Assembly (NCBI GenBank): GCA_946807835.1
Contig: OX327683.1
Location: 19,659,001 to 19,723,000, forward strand
Direction: 5' to 3'
DNA from: Ailanthus altissimus
Lineage: Eukaryota > Streptophyta > Magnoliopsida > Sapindales > Simaroubaceae
DNA length: 64,000 nucleotides
Below are positions 24,553 to 38,047 of the stretch, piece by piece (the first letter of the stretch is position 1; each line of letters starts with the position of its first letter). Made by a program: the position numbers and the translations under genes. Under the pieces are notes generated by a model that was not told where the DNA came from, did not search any database, and saw only the letters and a list, made by a program, of their open reading frames with translations.

Positions 24553-26183
24553 ACAAAAAACTCACAATCATAACCATGTTATTTAATCATGCATTCATAT
24601 ACACACATGGCATAAGATATAATAAATTGGGTCATTATAAGATACCAAACACAATATTGCTATTTAGTCTTTGGACAGAAATAACAATTTGTAAACGATA
24701 CTTTAAAAACTTTGACAATAAACATTGATAATAGATCCTGCCAATAATACATCTTTCTTTGGACCGACATATTATATGCATAGAAAGTGCCAAAGTTTAT
24801 CACATATTTACTGTCACATGTGTTTATTATTTGGCCAAAAATATATTTTTTTGCATAAATTTAAACACAATTATTTATTTTCTTTAATAATACCCACATA
24901 TTTCAAAATAAATAAATCTACATAAAATAGGTTACTTTTGTGGCATTTTAATTCAATTTAATTTATTTTAAAATACTGGATATGAGTTTGTAGAAAAATG
25001 GAGAAAAAATAGAATGGTCAAAGTCAAAGTCAACGGTCAAAAGTCAATAGTCAAATTATGTCAAAATTAGGACGAGACTGAAATGGGTAGGGACTAAAGT
25101 AGTTAGGTCAAGTCAAGTCTAACCTTTTCGAATTACCCAAACCCTAAATTTTATCTAATAACCTAAACTCAAAATGGGTCTAGGTCTATCCTAACTTACT
25201 TGATTTGGCTAATATGTTAGATATAAAATATTTAGGCCCTATAAAATCTTTATGAACCATATAAAATTGATCTGATAAACTTCTAAAATTTATGAATATT
25301 AACTACCTGATATATGCTACAAATAGAAAGAAATCCCATCAAAATTGACATTATCAATTTGACTTTAAATAAAATTTAACTTCAACCTCTTTTTTATTTA
25401 TTTAGTTGAACCCAAAAAAATAAATAAATAAATAAATAAAACATATTCCATAATTCCAAATACGATATAACATCTTTTAATTTTAACGCTTTCTACACTT
25501 AATATATATATATATAATATATTAATGCAAATAACAATACTAGATTAAAAAGAACATGCCTTTTTTTTTTGTCCATGCCGCATATAGCCTTTTTTTATAA
25601 TAATTATGTTTGAATTATAAATTTTAATATAATTCAATTAACGCACACTTTAAATCTCCTTAATTTAGTGTTAAATTTTTTATCTCTTAATGATTTAACA
25701 CGAGTATTCTGATACCATTTATAGGATAAAAAATTTTAATTGATGAAAAAATTACTATAGTCAGGATCTCATGTTAAATCATCAAGAAGAATAAAATTGA
25801 AAGCGTATCTGAATTTATGGAGACGCAAAAAAATTAGGGTTGATACCTTCCACGTCTAAACCTTTTCTTTATGAGAGAAAAGTTACCGTCACTCACTGAT
25901 GAGATGTAAATGAATAATACGTTAAAGTTTAGACTGAGGACCTCAACCTATTATTTATAGTATTTTATTTTATTTTGACCCATCATAAAATAAAATAAAA
26001 TAACTGAATCTCTACATATTAAAACTCATACCATACGTGATGACTTAAAAATTCAATAATAAATAAATTTTATTTGATCACTTTTAATAAATAATAAAAA
26101 TTAAACAATCAATAATATACAATCAATTAATATATATATATATAAGTCCACTTTAATATATAATACTCAACAAAAATCTATTC
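24553..26183. other. AT-rich segment unique to the copy 1/copy 2 junction
   Basis: No gene. Contains a cluster of 'gtcaaagtcaa'-type words at about 25015-25060, an (AATA)n run at 25415-25440, a TA run near 25500-25520 and a minus-strand TGGTATCAGAATA near 25701-25714, which resembles a degenerate initiator-tRNA primer site. That site, if real, could mark the 5' end of the decayed Copia fragment at 22702-24552, but no LTR was recognised beside it. The right edge adjoins copy 2 at 26184. Confidence 0.5.
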
Positions 26184-26823
26184 TTAATTTGATTCTTCCA
26201 TCTAATAGTGTGTTTGAGGTCTCACGAAAAATTCAACTTCATAACACACCATACTTAATCGAGATGGTCCCATCAAATCATTTAAAGGCAAGAGAGTAAT
26301 CCTTGAAGAAAAAAGTTAGTTGCAAAAACTAAAGTAATTAATGAGTACATTGAGCATGGTTTGAGGCGAGAGACAAGAGGATTGGTGATAGGTCATTTCT
26401 ATAAGTTTATATTATCAAAGAGTCACAAAACAAATACAAGAAGAAGATCGAAGTATTATTATTCTAAGTTTCGAAGAAGGTTGATGAGAAAGGATATAAG
26501 TTTGCATTTGAAGATTTTTTGTTGCTCTATTTCAAGTTTCATCCTCCGAACCTAATTTAAACTCGAGGACAAGTTTTTTTAAGAGGATGAGAATTTAATT
26601 TAGAAGTTTTTTAATTTTTTTTAGGTCTATTTTTTATTTTTTATTTTAGTTAAACTTATTTTACTAAGTTTTTATATTTTAATCATATTTTGTTATTTTA
26701 TTTGATTCGAAATTTGAGGTTATTTGGCTTAATTAAATAATATTTGAATTAATCTTTATAAATAGGCTTGTAATTTGTATTATTTTTTTAAAATTTTGAA
26801 TAATATTTGTAGTACATGTGCCT
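26184..26823 (+). mobile_element. Possible Gypsy-type retrotransposon remnant (copy 2)
   Basis: Same sequence as 1-640: a short open stretch at 26361-26555, a polypurine-like motif and a TATA-like box. Support is weak. Confidence 0.3.
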
Positions 26824-29747
26824 CCAGCAAAAGACATCCAGCCTTTTGATTTATTTTGTTTAAGCATGATATGTTGATTTGTCATGTTAAGTAAGAAGAA
26901 TTTGCTACACGTAGCTCCTGTTTCACGCAAAAAATTGTGTTATCAAGCAAATGAGAGACATGCAGATGAGTGCTTCGTCATGCACTCATTGACTTTGGCC
27001 ATTCGGCTTCCCGTAATTGGTTGAATGGGCAGACAACTTAGCTATAAATAAAAGCAAATAGCATCATTTTTTATTCATTCAAACAGTGAACAAACAAAAG
27101 AAGTGAATTGGGAGAAAGGAAAGGGAAAGAAAAAAAAAGAGAAAACCAAGAAAGAAAAGTAAAAATAAAAGAAAAGAAAGGAAGAAAAAAAAGAGAGAAG
27201 AAAGAAATTTACATTTAGTAATTTAACAAGTAACAGTTTTATAATATCAAAATATTTATACTCCAATATTTATAATAAGTTTAATAATATATTTTTATTC
27301 ACTATAATATAGAAGGAGTATCGATAATTTATAATCAAGATTCAGACTCAACTCAAAATTAACGTATATTTGTGTGTGGATAATTATATATATATAATAT
27401 GTTTTCAATACATCAATTATGATTTGATTATATGTTATCTGATTTATTTTATTTATATTTTATTTTTAAATATATAAATATTTATATTAATTAATATTTT
27501 TAAAAATATTTTTAAAATTTGTTCTAATATTATTTATGATTATATTAGTTACAAAATTATTTATGCTTCCATAATTTTATATAGTAATAATTTTGAAACA
27601 CTAAATATATATCATTTTCTTTAGTATAGTTACTCTACACATACTTAAGACTAATTTATTTTGCTCTATCTGAGCTATGAAGTATTATGTCAGGTGAAAC
27701 CATGTTCCCCCATTATGTTTGTGCGTGAGTTATTCTACTAGGTAAACTCGCATTTTTTTTAGTATAAGTTTGGTATAATTTTTAATATGTATATAATACC
27801 TATTTTCAAAGTTATGTTACATATACTAACTTCAAAATAAATTTTATAACAACTTATGATATTAATACATATTTTATATTTATTCAGAATACATTCTTAT
27901 GATCTTTATATGATTTAGACTTGTACATATATTAGAAATATTCTTTAGAACATTTTTGTTAAAAATATAGTTTTGTTAGTGTATATATATATATATATAT
28001 ATTTATATAAAGTATCTAATATTTTTAGAATTATATTCACTCATTGAGTTACAAACTCACTTTTTTTTTTCTAACTTGCAACAAAGACATCATGTAAAAT
28101 AATTTATACTTTACATTTGAAAGTCTAGCCATCATGCACTCAACTCTATATGTTGTCACATTTTGCATAAACATGTATATCTTTTTACGTATTTATGTAC
28201 ACATGTATATTTTTATTAGAGTACATAACGTCATTTTATCACATTTGATAAGTATTAAATTTGTTAGTTCTATGTTATCACACGATCCATTTCAACTTCT
28301 AAGGAGCATTCGAATTGAGTCCTATTAATATTGTTTCTCCTTAATTTTTTTATATGGAATAATTATATGAAATCTCATTTTTGAGTTGTTTGCATTAGAA
28401 TAACATCTAATATCATTTACTAAACCGGTAATCAACCAGCCTTATTCATTGCATTTAAATACTATTAGACTACATCTTTTCTAGGTCAACAATGTAAAAT
28501 ACCTTACCCTTTTATTTCATTACCCCCTCCCGCATCAGTTTTGTTTCTATTTATTTGTGTGTTTGCTTCAAAATTATTGTTGAATTAATTAAGAAGTGAG
28601 TTAAGTTTTTATGTTGCTTTGTTAGTCAATTTAGGAGAGAGCGAGCGAAGGCGATGGTGGGAGGAGAGAGAAAGGTAATGGGAAGAGATGCGGTGGTAAA
28701 GAGAGAAACAAAAGAAGGAAAAAGTAGATTTTTTTTTTTTTATTTTCTTCTTACCTTCATTTCTATTTTTTTTTCTTTGTTTTTACTTAAAAATAATATA
28801 ATAATATATATATACACATATATATAAATACACACGTACATATATAGGGATAAAGACATTTATATCCTAAAATTTGATTTAAATTTATCTAAAAAAACTT
28901 CTCTAACAATGATAACAGTAAGATTTCTGCTTATCTTTGACATTATTAAATTTAAAATTTTATGATGTATGTGATAATAAATTGTTTTAACTAAAGAAGG
29001 GCAAAAATCGGCGAGAAAGATAAAAAAAATTAATAAATAAATAATCTTTTGAGTAATATTTAAAAAATAGGGGTGAAACTATTTTTAGATCAATTTTAAA
29101 AGTTTAAATGTCTTTTTTTCTATATGTATATGATTGTGTAGTAGTAGTAATAATGGTAGAAGTAGTAATAATAATGATATTGTTGTTATTATTATTAGAA
29201 AAGAAATGAGAGGAGACATATAACAAAATTTAATTTATATTAAATTTTAATGATTTTATTTTTTAAGTAGAATTAAAATTAATTAATTTTTGATAGGGTA
29301 TTTTTTATTTCTTTTTAATTTTTACGAAGATAAAATTAGAATTATATTTAAAAATAAAATTAATTTTCAAAATCAGATTTTAAAAAAATCAAAAGTCTTA
29401 CTTTTCAAAAACTATTATAGAAGGGTGATTTTGTAAAAAATAATCTTAAAATTATTTTACCATACACCTAAATTAACTTAGACTTTTAATTTTTCAAAAT
29501 CATTTTTAACTTTCCTAATAACAATCTCAAACTGACTCCAATATGAATATACGACTCAGTTTTTAAATAATAATAATAATAATAACCATTGTATAACTCA
29601 AATGCGCAACGAAAGCCCCAAGTGCTTCAGTAATGCAGCATTTTAATTACATCAGCTCATTTGGAAATCTAGAGGATCAAACTATTTTCAGTCATGAATT
29701 ACAGTACATGTTCCCAGCTTCCGTAGTACTTACAATTGCCATATTTC
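26824..29747. other. AT-rich spacer 3' of FPGS-A (copy 2)
   Basis: Same content as 641-3563: GA tract about 27110-27208, TA run about 27982-28003, trinucleotide runs about 29139-29196 and 29565-29586. No gene is supported. The FPGS-A 3' UTR should lie at its right end. Confidence 0.6.
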
Positions 29748-32700
29748 TCATTGGTAACTTCCCTCACTCTTGGCTAATTTCAGCACGTCGCCCACCAAAT
29801 GTAACGAACCGGTTACAAGGACCTAATGAATCAAAGAGGAATAATGTAAATGCAGCTATGAAAGACTCAAATACAGTCTACAAATATATGTATTTTACAT
29901 TACTGCAATGACTAAGGGTTTGTTTGATTAAGAGTGTCTCTGTTTGTGCTTTCATTTTGCAAGCCCATTAGGCAAATAGTAGTTTCACTTTTAATTATGT
30001 CTTTACCATTCCTTTTACTTCATCACTAGTATTTCCACTCAGTAACAGATATAACTTTGAAGTCATAATACTTTTATAATAAACTGACCCTAAATTTAAT
30101 GAGAAGCAATGACACCATGGAATTTTCACATAACTTCAATTATGTAGCTACATGTGTACGTAACAGGACAGAACTGGTGAGATTTTTATTTGGATCAGCT
30201 TATTTTAACTTTTACAAAATAGTAATAACATTGATCATGTTCATATTCAATTCTTGCATGCTTTGCAACTTCAAGGATATAGATGGGGAAACATTTTGCT
30301 TTCGAGAAGAAAATGGTAAAAGCAAGCATATTGATTGAAAGTTTATAAAATCTTAAATAAATCGTCTGAAAAGCAAGCATTACCTGAAAACGAAGAGACT
30401 GCTGACTCTGTTGAACACTATCCCTGAGCCATTTAATAGCCAATGGGAGAGTAGAAAACACCATACTGTTTTCACAACTCCTTGCAATGAATTCTGTATC
30501 GTCATTCACGCCTTCAGAACCAATATTTGTATTCCTGGCCTCCTCTCCTGTCACAAATATTTTTCTCATAATACAAAACAAGAAAAATCTGTCTTCGATT
30601 GGATGAACTCCTTATTTCCATTTTGTTTGTGTCACACATATAAAGACCAAATAAATTGAATATTTATTCACATATCATGCAGTAAGCTATGGAAAATTTG
30701 TCGAAAATCTAATAATTTGTAGTCTAGAAACTAGAAAGTTAGAAGTAAAAATATCACGTGGGTCTCAATTATCAATATAAAAAAAAAAAAATTAAGGGGG
30801 TAGATTTGATATGCGGTAGTTCTAGTCTTTTGAGTCCAAGTTATATGATGATATTACTGTAAAAATCCAAAAGGTTGTTGTAATCTGTGATGTAAATGGT
30901 CTTACCACCCTCATGCTTGCCTTCCAAGCCAAATTAATCCAAAGTTTCTTAAAGCAAAAGCTTCTCTTGCTAATATATCTTAGCTCCCTTACTGTTTAAA
31001 ATGTCCCAGAATCACTCAAATATCTTTCCTCTTCTAGGAATTTAGCCCACTATCTTCCCCTGCTCCGACAAATTTATCAGGCAATTCAACTCTTAAGTAA
31101 ATCAAATCATTAGTTAAAACAACATTAAGTGATTATGATATAATTAATGCCATAGTCTTTCCTTTTGGTACTGTCATCATTAGTGTATCTGTCAAAACTT
31201 TGCTTGATCAAATCTGTGGTAACAAATGATCTGGATCTTGGCACTCAACGAAGGCAGCATTTATTCTCGAATTTGGGGAAAAATTATTCTCACACCACTG
31301 CGGAGACTAAAACCTAGAGGTGAGAATCATTAGGCTAAAAGGGTGGTTCTCAAGACTCTAATGCCGGAGGTTCATTGCGAGTTATTTTCAATGTCTGGCC
31401 GATATTCATATAACATATCTTACATCAAAAATATGTCCTACATATCTCTAACCTATACCTTCGTTGGCTTGAATGAGGTCTTCCCACATTCTTTGAAGAT
31501 TAAACTGCCATGACAAACCGACTTGAGTCTCAGTCGGAAGTAAAGTACGGAATCCAAGCTTCTGCATAAATGGCACAAACAGTGCCTTCTTGAAGTAGAC
31601 ACCTACAGTATCATTTCAACGTTGAAGTTACACGAATGTGAAAATTACCATGAAAAGTTGGAAATGAAGAATCTTTTTCTTCTCAAAGTTGCAATTAGTT
31701 TACATTCTGTGACTACTTCTCAAATTAATTTAACATGTATTGCATGCTACTCACATTAATTAATATTACCTATATATATAAATATTACTCTTGTCGAACA
31801 CTTCCACCGTGTATTCTACATATCATCCGTACTCATATGTTCTAAAAATATGTAGGAAAATATATCTAAAAAATGTCGTATACTTACCATGACTAGCACA
31901 CGTTTTCATCAGGCGTGGAAGAAGCAACTGAGGATCTCTCACTGACATACAATTGAACAACAAAATCTGCATAAAACTCACAGTAACTTAACTTCAGCAT
32001 CACCCAAATTTAACGCAAAATATTCTCCAACGACAAAAATTATCCAGTTCTGAAATTCAGATGCACCCGAGAAATGAAATACTCATTGTTGAAAGCACAA
32101 CATCTAAGTATGTGCATTAATAGATGTGTCAGTAAGAGTGGATATACAAATGGAAGGCCTATATTCTTATAGCATGTGGTCTGTTGTTCTACCTGTGCAG
32201 AGTTCTGTCCGGATCTTCCTTCATGGTACTCCAACGATAATTCATTTGATGATCCAGAAATATCCGGTGGTTGAAAATCAAAGGTCTCCTGCTGATTGTC
32301 ATGTTTAATGGCTTGAGAGAACCATTTTGCACATACTTCCAAGCTTTCAGGAGTATGTGCTGCATCCAAATAAAACACCAGATCTCCAGATGTTTCAGAG
32401 TTCATATATCGAACAGGAAAAATCTGAGCCCGTCCTTCTAGATTGGCCGTTGATAGCCCCTTGATGAACTGCTCAGGCAGCGGACCCTGCTTCAAGCAGA
32501 TATAAAAAACAAGAGAAGATAAAAACTAAAATATCATGATATGCAGAGAAGAATTCCGATGAAAAGAGCGTACATTCTGATCCAGGTAGTTGATTTGAAG
32601 ATGACCGGTCCTCTGAAGCCAAGTTGAAGATAGTGCAACGGCGAGACCAGCATTTATATATTGATGCTCACCTTGAAGCCTAAGTTTTAGACCATTCAGC

Positions 32701-34356
32701 AAGCTCGCATCCAATGGCGAGGCCACTCTTAGAGGTACCTGTCATCAGTATAGTTTTCTCAGAAGATTTTTAAGTCCGGAAATTTCCATTTTCCGCTGGA
32801 AAAAGAAGTTACTAATGAAAATAAAATGAAACCTACATGCAACTTAGAAGCCTCCTCCTCAAGTACACGCCTTGCTTCATCGGATTGAGAAACAGTAAAG
32901 GCAGGAACTCCACGCTGCATCAAGAAATGAAAAGAAAAATATCAGTAGAAGTAATGAAACAGACACCACCTGCACTGCGAAGAAAAAGCATATGCTAATG
33001 GCATAGAATTTATGCTTCGAGTAAATATTATAATTCTATAGAACACCTTAAGGATACCAGCCTTGTGCCAAGCAATTTCTCCAAGTGTATTTCCTGTTTG
33101 TATCATCCAGATTCCAGAAAAAGTAAAAAAGAATAACAAATACAATAAACCAAATTAATATTCAAATAGCATCATCTAAATTTTGTGCTATCATTTAATC
33201 TTGGCTTCCTCCCAGAAAGTTACAACTCCAATGTTCCGAATTCAAACATACTAAAATGCAACATGCTCTACTTTAAGCTTTATTTAGCAAATATACACAT
33301 TAAGTAACAGCGAATAGTTACCCTAAATTAATATAAGGAAATATAGAACTAATTACCAAGAATCTCCATGTGATCATACCCAAGAGAAGTTATACCACAT
33401 ACTACAGGTGTCTGCACCTGAAAATTAATGATTGCCATTATGCCTTGTTAGCACAAAAGATGGACTTACCAGATGGGCAAATTTTCATAAAATAATGCCT
33501 AAGATAAAACCTTTCAACGTGAGAATTGAGATGAACATATAAATTTCTTCACCAAATAACAATTAAACATACCGCATTTGTTGGACAAAACCTTCCACCT
33601 AATCCGATCTCTAATATTACAGCATCTACCTGCACAGAAGAATAAAGGTAATATTTCCCATTCCACCCACTGATGGAAGTAATAATTGGGAACTAGGAGA
33701 ATTGGAAATGCCAAAGAAGTTTAAATATAAAAGACGTCTCCATATCGAACCTTCTCTGCCGCAAATATCTTTAAAGCAAGCAATGCACGAAAACGGGAAA
33801 AATCGGGCATTGGTAAATTCTCAGTTGTTTTTTCCTGCATACCAATAACAATAAAAAAGAAAAGGGAAACAATCACAATAAACACATTCGGGGACGAATA
33901 TGATGATATTGCATAACATAAAAATTTAATACGAGAAAAAAAGATGGTTGCTTCAATATTTAAGTAAAAGTAACCAGATCAAATGGTGACACACCAGGCC
34001 ACAAATATTTTTGGGAATGTCGAAAGTAAACAAGGGAGAACATACCTTCAGTCTATCATAACACCACCAAAAATATGACATAAATTTCTCTTTACATATC
34101 TCAACTCTGCAGTCAGCAGCCAAAATTAAATTGACTGCGGTTTCAGTATTGAATCATAATATGTAATAGTATGAACTAACAGTGTAAAAGTACAAAATTA
34201 TAATATCAACTTTACGACTAAAATTCAAAATAAAACAAAAACTGACCCATCCAAACGTAAACATTCTCGGACGTCAGTGAGGGGAGGAGAAATTAAAAGC
34301 CCTGTCCGGAAGCCGCAATTCCGCAATATGGATTCTGTAAACGTGCAGGTGGATCC
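29748..34356 (-). CDS. FPGS: Folylpolyglutamate synthase FPGS-A, exons 3-15
   Basis: Continuation of the gene that starts at 55633. Exons on the minus strand (plus coordinates): 34247-34356, 34046-34106, 33751-33834, 33573-33629, 33357-33417, 33047-33093, 32837-32914, 32574-32738, 32193-32486, 31888-31966, 31459-31602, 30384-30547 and 29748-29822, with stop TGA at 29748-29750. With exons 1-2 the CDS is 1611 bases (536 residues), close to plant FPGS length. The second half of the P-loop (GST, 65-67), [10 protein letters not shown] (158-167), [24 protein letters not shown] and [10 protein letters not shown] (D326, H329) are visible. Oddity: the normally conserved Asp in GLGGRxDATN is Cys164. 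The enzyme adds glutamates to folates with ATP. All borders are GT-AG and all phases agree. Confidence 0.92.
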
Positions 34357-34846
34357 CTTTTCATGTCCGCAAAAACAGAAACAGATTACTAGTGTCAAAT
34401 ACCTTTAACAAACATGAAAAAGAATATGACTTGTGGACTTCCTAGTGATCAATTATCAAATAATGAAATATAATATTACTAAAAATAAGATTATATCCTA
34501 AATTTTCTGAAAAATAAGAAAATTGTTGGCAAGTTTGTTCATCATCACCACAGTGTTGCTCCAGTGATTAAACATTGATGTTACCGGTAGCATTGAGTTC
34601 AAAATTTTATAGTATATATGATGATGAGGTTATCACCAGCACCGGAAAATCACTGAAGCGCATGCATCTCCCAAAAGGTAACTCGTTACTAGCATTGCCG
34701 CAAAATATTCACACGATTATCACCACCACCTGCCAAATGGTCAATCGAAATCTTTGATGGTGGTGGCAGTTTACTGCAATGATTTGTAATTATGACAATA
34801 ATATGTTGGTCGCAAATTTGGTAGGTGTGCTTGCCTCTATCATAAC
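34357..34846. other. Intron 2 sequence of FPGS-A, with minisatellite start (copy 2)
   Basis: Equivalent of 8173-8662: non-coding, with the first minisatellite unit from about 34717. Confidence 0.6.
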
Positions 34847-37800
34847 CGTTGGAATTATGAGATTGAGATAAATATCAAGTGAAGAGTTAACATGAAGTCT
34901 ATTACGCGAAGGTCGTACGAGAAAGGAACAAAACGTGAAACCAAAAACAAGGAGAGGCTCAGAAACACAAGGATGGACGTATATGTTTGAATGCCCCAAC
35001 GTTGAAACATAGAACATTCCAGCGTGAATTTGAGAGCCCAACGCCACCACATTGACAGAGGATGCCAAGGCGTTGTGACCAGGTTGCATTAACGCCCCAA
35101 TATTCATAAAGGAATGCCCCAGCCTTAGGATAGTCGCATTAACACCCCAATGTTAGATGTTGCACGCCCAACATTGCTTGTTTAAGAAAATCCTTTTTTT
35201 TGTTGTTCAAATTAACTTGTTTGAATGGGTTTTAAACTCCTACACGAAATGAATCTTATTCCAACTAGTTTTAGAATTTTTTAGACCTTTATAAAGTATT
35301 ATATAAGAGACTCTAAGAGAGCATAAAGAAATAAGTAGACATTAAATACTTGTGTGCATTAGGGTAGAACAATTTTTGGGTGTCTTTGTTCTTGTATGAA
35401 CAAAAGGAGTACCAATAGATCTTTTGAGAGTTATTTATTCTATATTACTTGTAATCTCTAACGAGTTAATAAAAAAGGTTAGGATCCCTTGATCCACCAT
35501 AAACGTAGATTATTGGTGTCGAACTATGTAATTTATTGTGTGTATTCTTATTGATCTTATTCTTATTTGTTTTTCTTTTATTTGCTTGTGAGTATACACT
35601 TCCACAACAAGTGTGTATTAGAGTAAAGGCTAATCCTTACGAAAGATTGGTGCTAAGCCTAATTCCCTTTAACAAACTAATATCAGAGTTAAGGTTGAAA
35701 TCTAAATTATAGAGCATAAGCGAAAAAGTCAAATTGTAAAGTAATGGAGGAATTAACCATAGCAACACTTAAGCAAGATATAGAAAAGTTCAATGAGATG
35801 AACAACTTCAATTTATAAAAATTAAAGGTTATGGCTCTACTAGTGAAGGAATGATTAGAGTCAGCCTTGTAGAAACTCAAGCAATTACTAGTGAAGAGAA
35901 GAAACCTATGAAGTCTTATGAATTAAATTGAGACACCATTTAGAATAGAGCCCACAGTACCATAGTTTTAGAATTGGGTGACAAAGTATTAAGGGAGATA
36001 GTTGAAGAAAAAACGACAATAGTTTTATAGAAGAAGCTCGACGCACTATACATGACGAAATTTTTGGCGAATTGTCTGTATGTAAAGAATAAGTTGTACT
36101 AGTTGTTGATGTCTGAGTGATCTTTAATTAAAGATCATATTGACACCTTTAATAATATCATCATATCTCTTGAGACCATAGACATTAAGATTGAGGATGG
36201 AGATAAATCCATCATCCTTTTATGTTTGTTGTCACTAAGTTATAAGCACTTTATGGATACGCTCATATATGGTAGGGAGACTCTTTCAATGAAAGATGTT
36301 AAATCCTTATTGAAGTAAAAAGTAATAAGAAATAGATAGAAATTTGACAATGTAGTAGTTTTAATTGCAAGAGGAAAGAAGAACAACCAATCTAAAGGGA
36401 GATCCAAAAAGTGTTTTTTTGTAAGAAATAATGGCACTTTGCAAGAATTTGTCCTAAAATAAAAGGAATGGATGAAGACGTTGCAATAGTATGTGATGAG
36501 AATGACATCGAAGTTGTAGACTCCTTAGTAGCCTCTAAGGTAAAGTACACTAGAGAATGGATAATAAATTTTGGTTGTAGTATCTATATGTATCCTGATA
36601 AATCATTATTCACCAACTATAAAGCAAGCCATTAGGGGAAGTGCTAATGGAAAATGACATAGTTTGTGAGGTCATAATAATTAGGGACATGAGGCTGATG
36701 ATGCAAGATTAAAAGCTTAAGGACTTACAAGGTGTAAGGTATGTTCCTAAACTTATAAGGAACTTAGTATCCCTAGGTAAGCTAAATGAAAAGAGGTATT
36801 CGATTTGAGCGAAGAAAAAAATATTAAGGGTAGAAAAATGATCTATAATAATGAAGGGTGAAAAGCATAAAGAGAGGCTCTATATGTTTATTGAGACGGC
36901 CATTGATAGCCTAACATATAGTGTTGGGATAATGCAAACTATAAGATGACATCCAAAATCAACTTACCAAAGTGATGACGGTCGCAAGGGAATGCAGAGC
37001 ATCCATACTCTATGCAAAAAGCATTCGTATCTTTAGAGACCAAAGTCACTAGCCCATGATGAGTTAAGTCTGGATGCAAACTTGACTGGAATTAGCTCTA
37101 GGTGATAGAGTATTAGTGTGGATGTATCAAAAGCCTTTTTATAAAGAGATTTTAAATTAAGAATGAGTTTTTTAGAATTGTTAACTCAACAATCATGTAT
37201 AGGCATGAATTGAGATGGATACCAAGTGAAGAGTTAATACAAAATTTAGTACACAAAGGTCATATGAGGAAGGAACAAAATATGGAATCGAAAGCAAAGA
37301 GGGGATCAGAAACACAAAGATGGACATACATGTTTGAACGCCTCAGCGTTAGAAGATTGAACGCTCTAGCGTGTATTTGAGAGAGCCCAACGCCAACGCG
37401 TTGACAGAGGATGCCAAGGCATTGTGACAAAGTGGCATTAACTCCATAGTATTCATTGAGGAACGCCTCAACGTTAAAACAGTCTCATTAATGCCTCATC
37501 ATTAAATGATGAACTCTCTAGCATTGCTTGCTCAAAAAACTCATTTTTTTTGTTCAAATTGACTTTTTTGAGCGAATTTTGAACTCTTATAAGAAATGAA
37601 TCTTATTCCAATTAGTTTTAGAATTTCTTAGGCCTTTGTAAAGCTCTATACACCCTTATAACCCTTTAAGATTCATTAAGCATTAAGAAAGATTCCAAGA
37701 GAGTTAAAAAGACACTAAATGCTTGTATGTATCAGGGTGGAACTATTATTCGATGTCTTTGTTCTTATATGAACAAAAAGAGTATCAATAGATCATTTGA

Positions 37801-38047
37801 GAGTTTTTTTATTCTATATTTCTTATAATTTCTAGATAGTTAATAAGAGATAGTAGGATCCCTTGATCCACTATAGATATAGGTTGTTGATGTCGAACCA
37901 CATAATTGTTGTGTATATTTGTATTGATCTTGTTCTTATTTCTTTCTTTTTTATTTGCTTATGAGTATACACTTCCGTAATGAGTGGATATTAAGGAAAA
38001 TGGTAATTCTTATGAAAGATTAATGCTAAGCCTGATTCTCTTCAACA
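34847..38047 (+). mobile_element. Old, internally deleted Copia retrotransposon (copy 2)
   Basis: Identical in layout to 8663-11863: LTRs at about 34847-35674 and 37179-38047, decayed primer site at 35678-35690, broken gag, zinc-knuckle and pre-integrase relics, and no integrase core or reverse transcriptase. It lies inside FPGS-A intron 2 on the strand opposite to the gene. Confidence 0.75.
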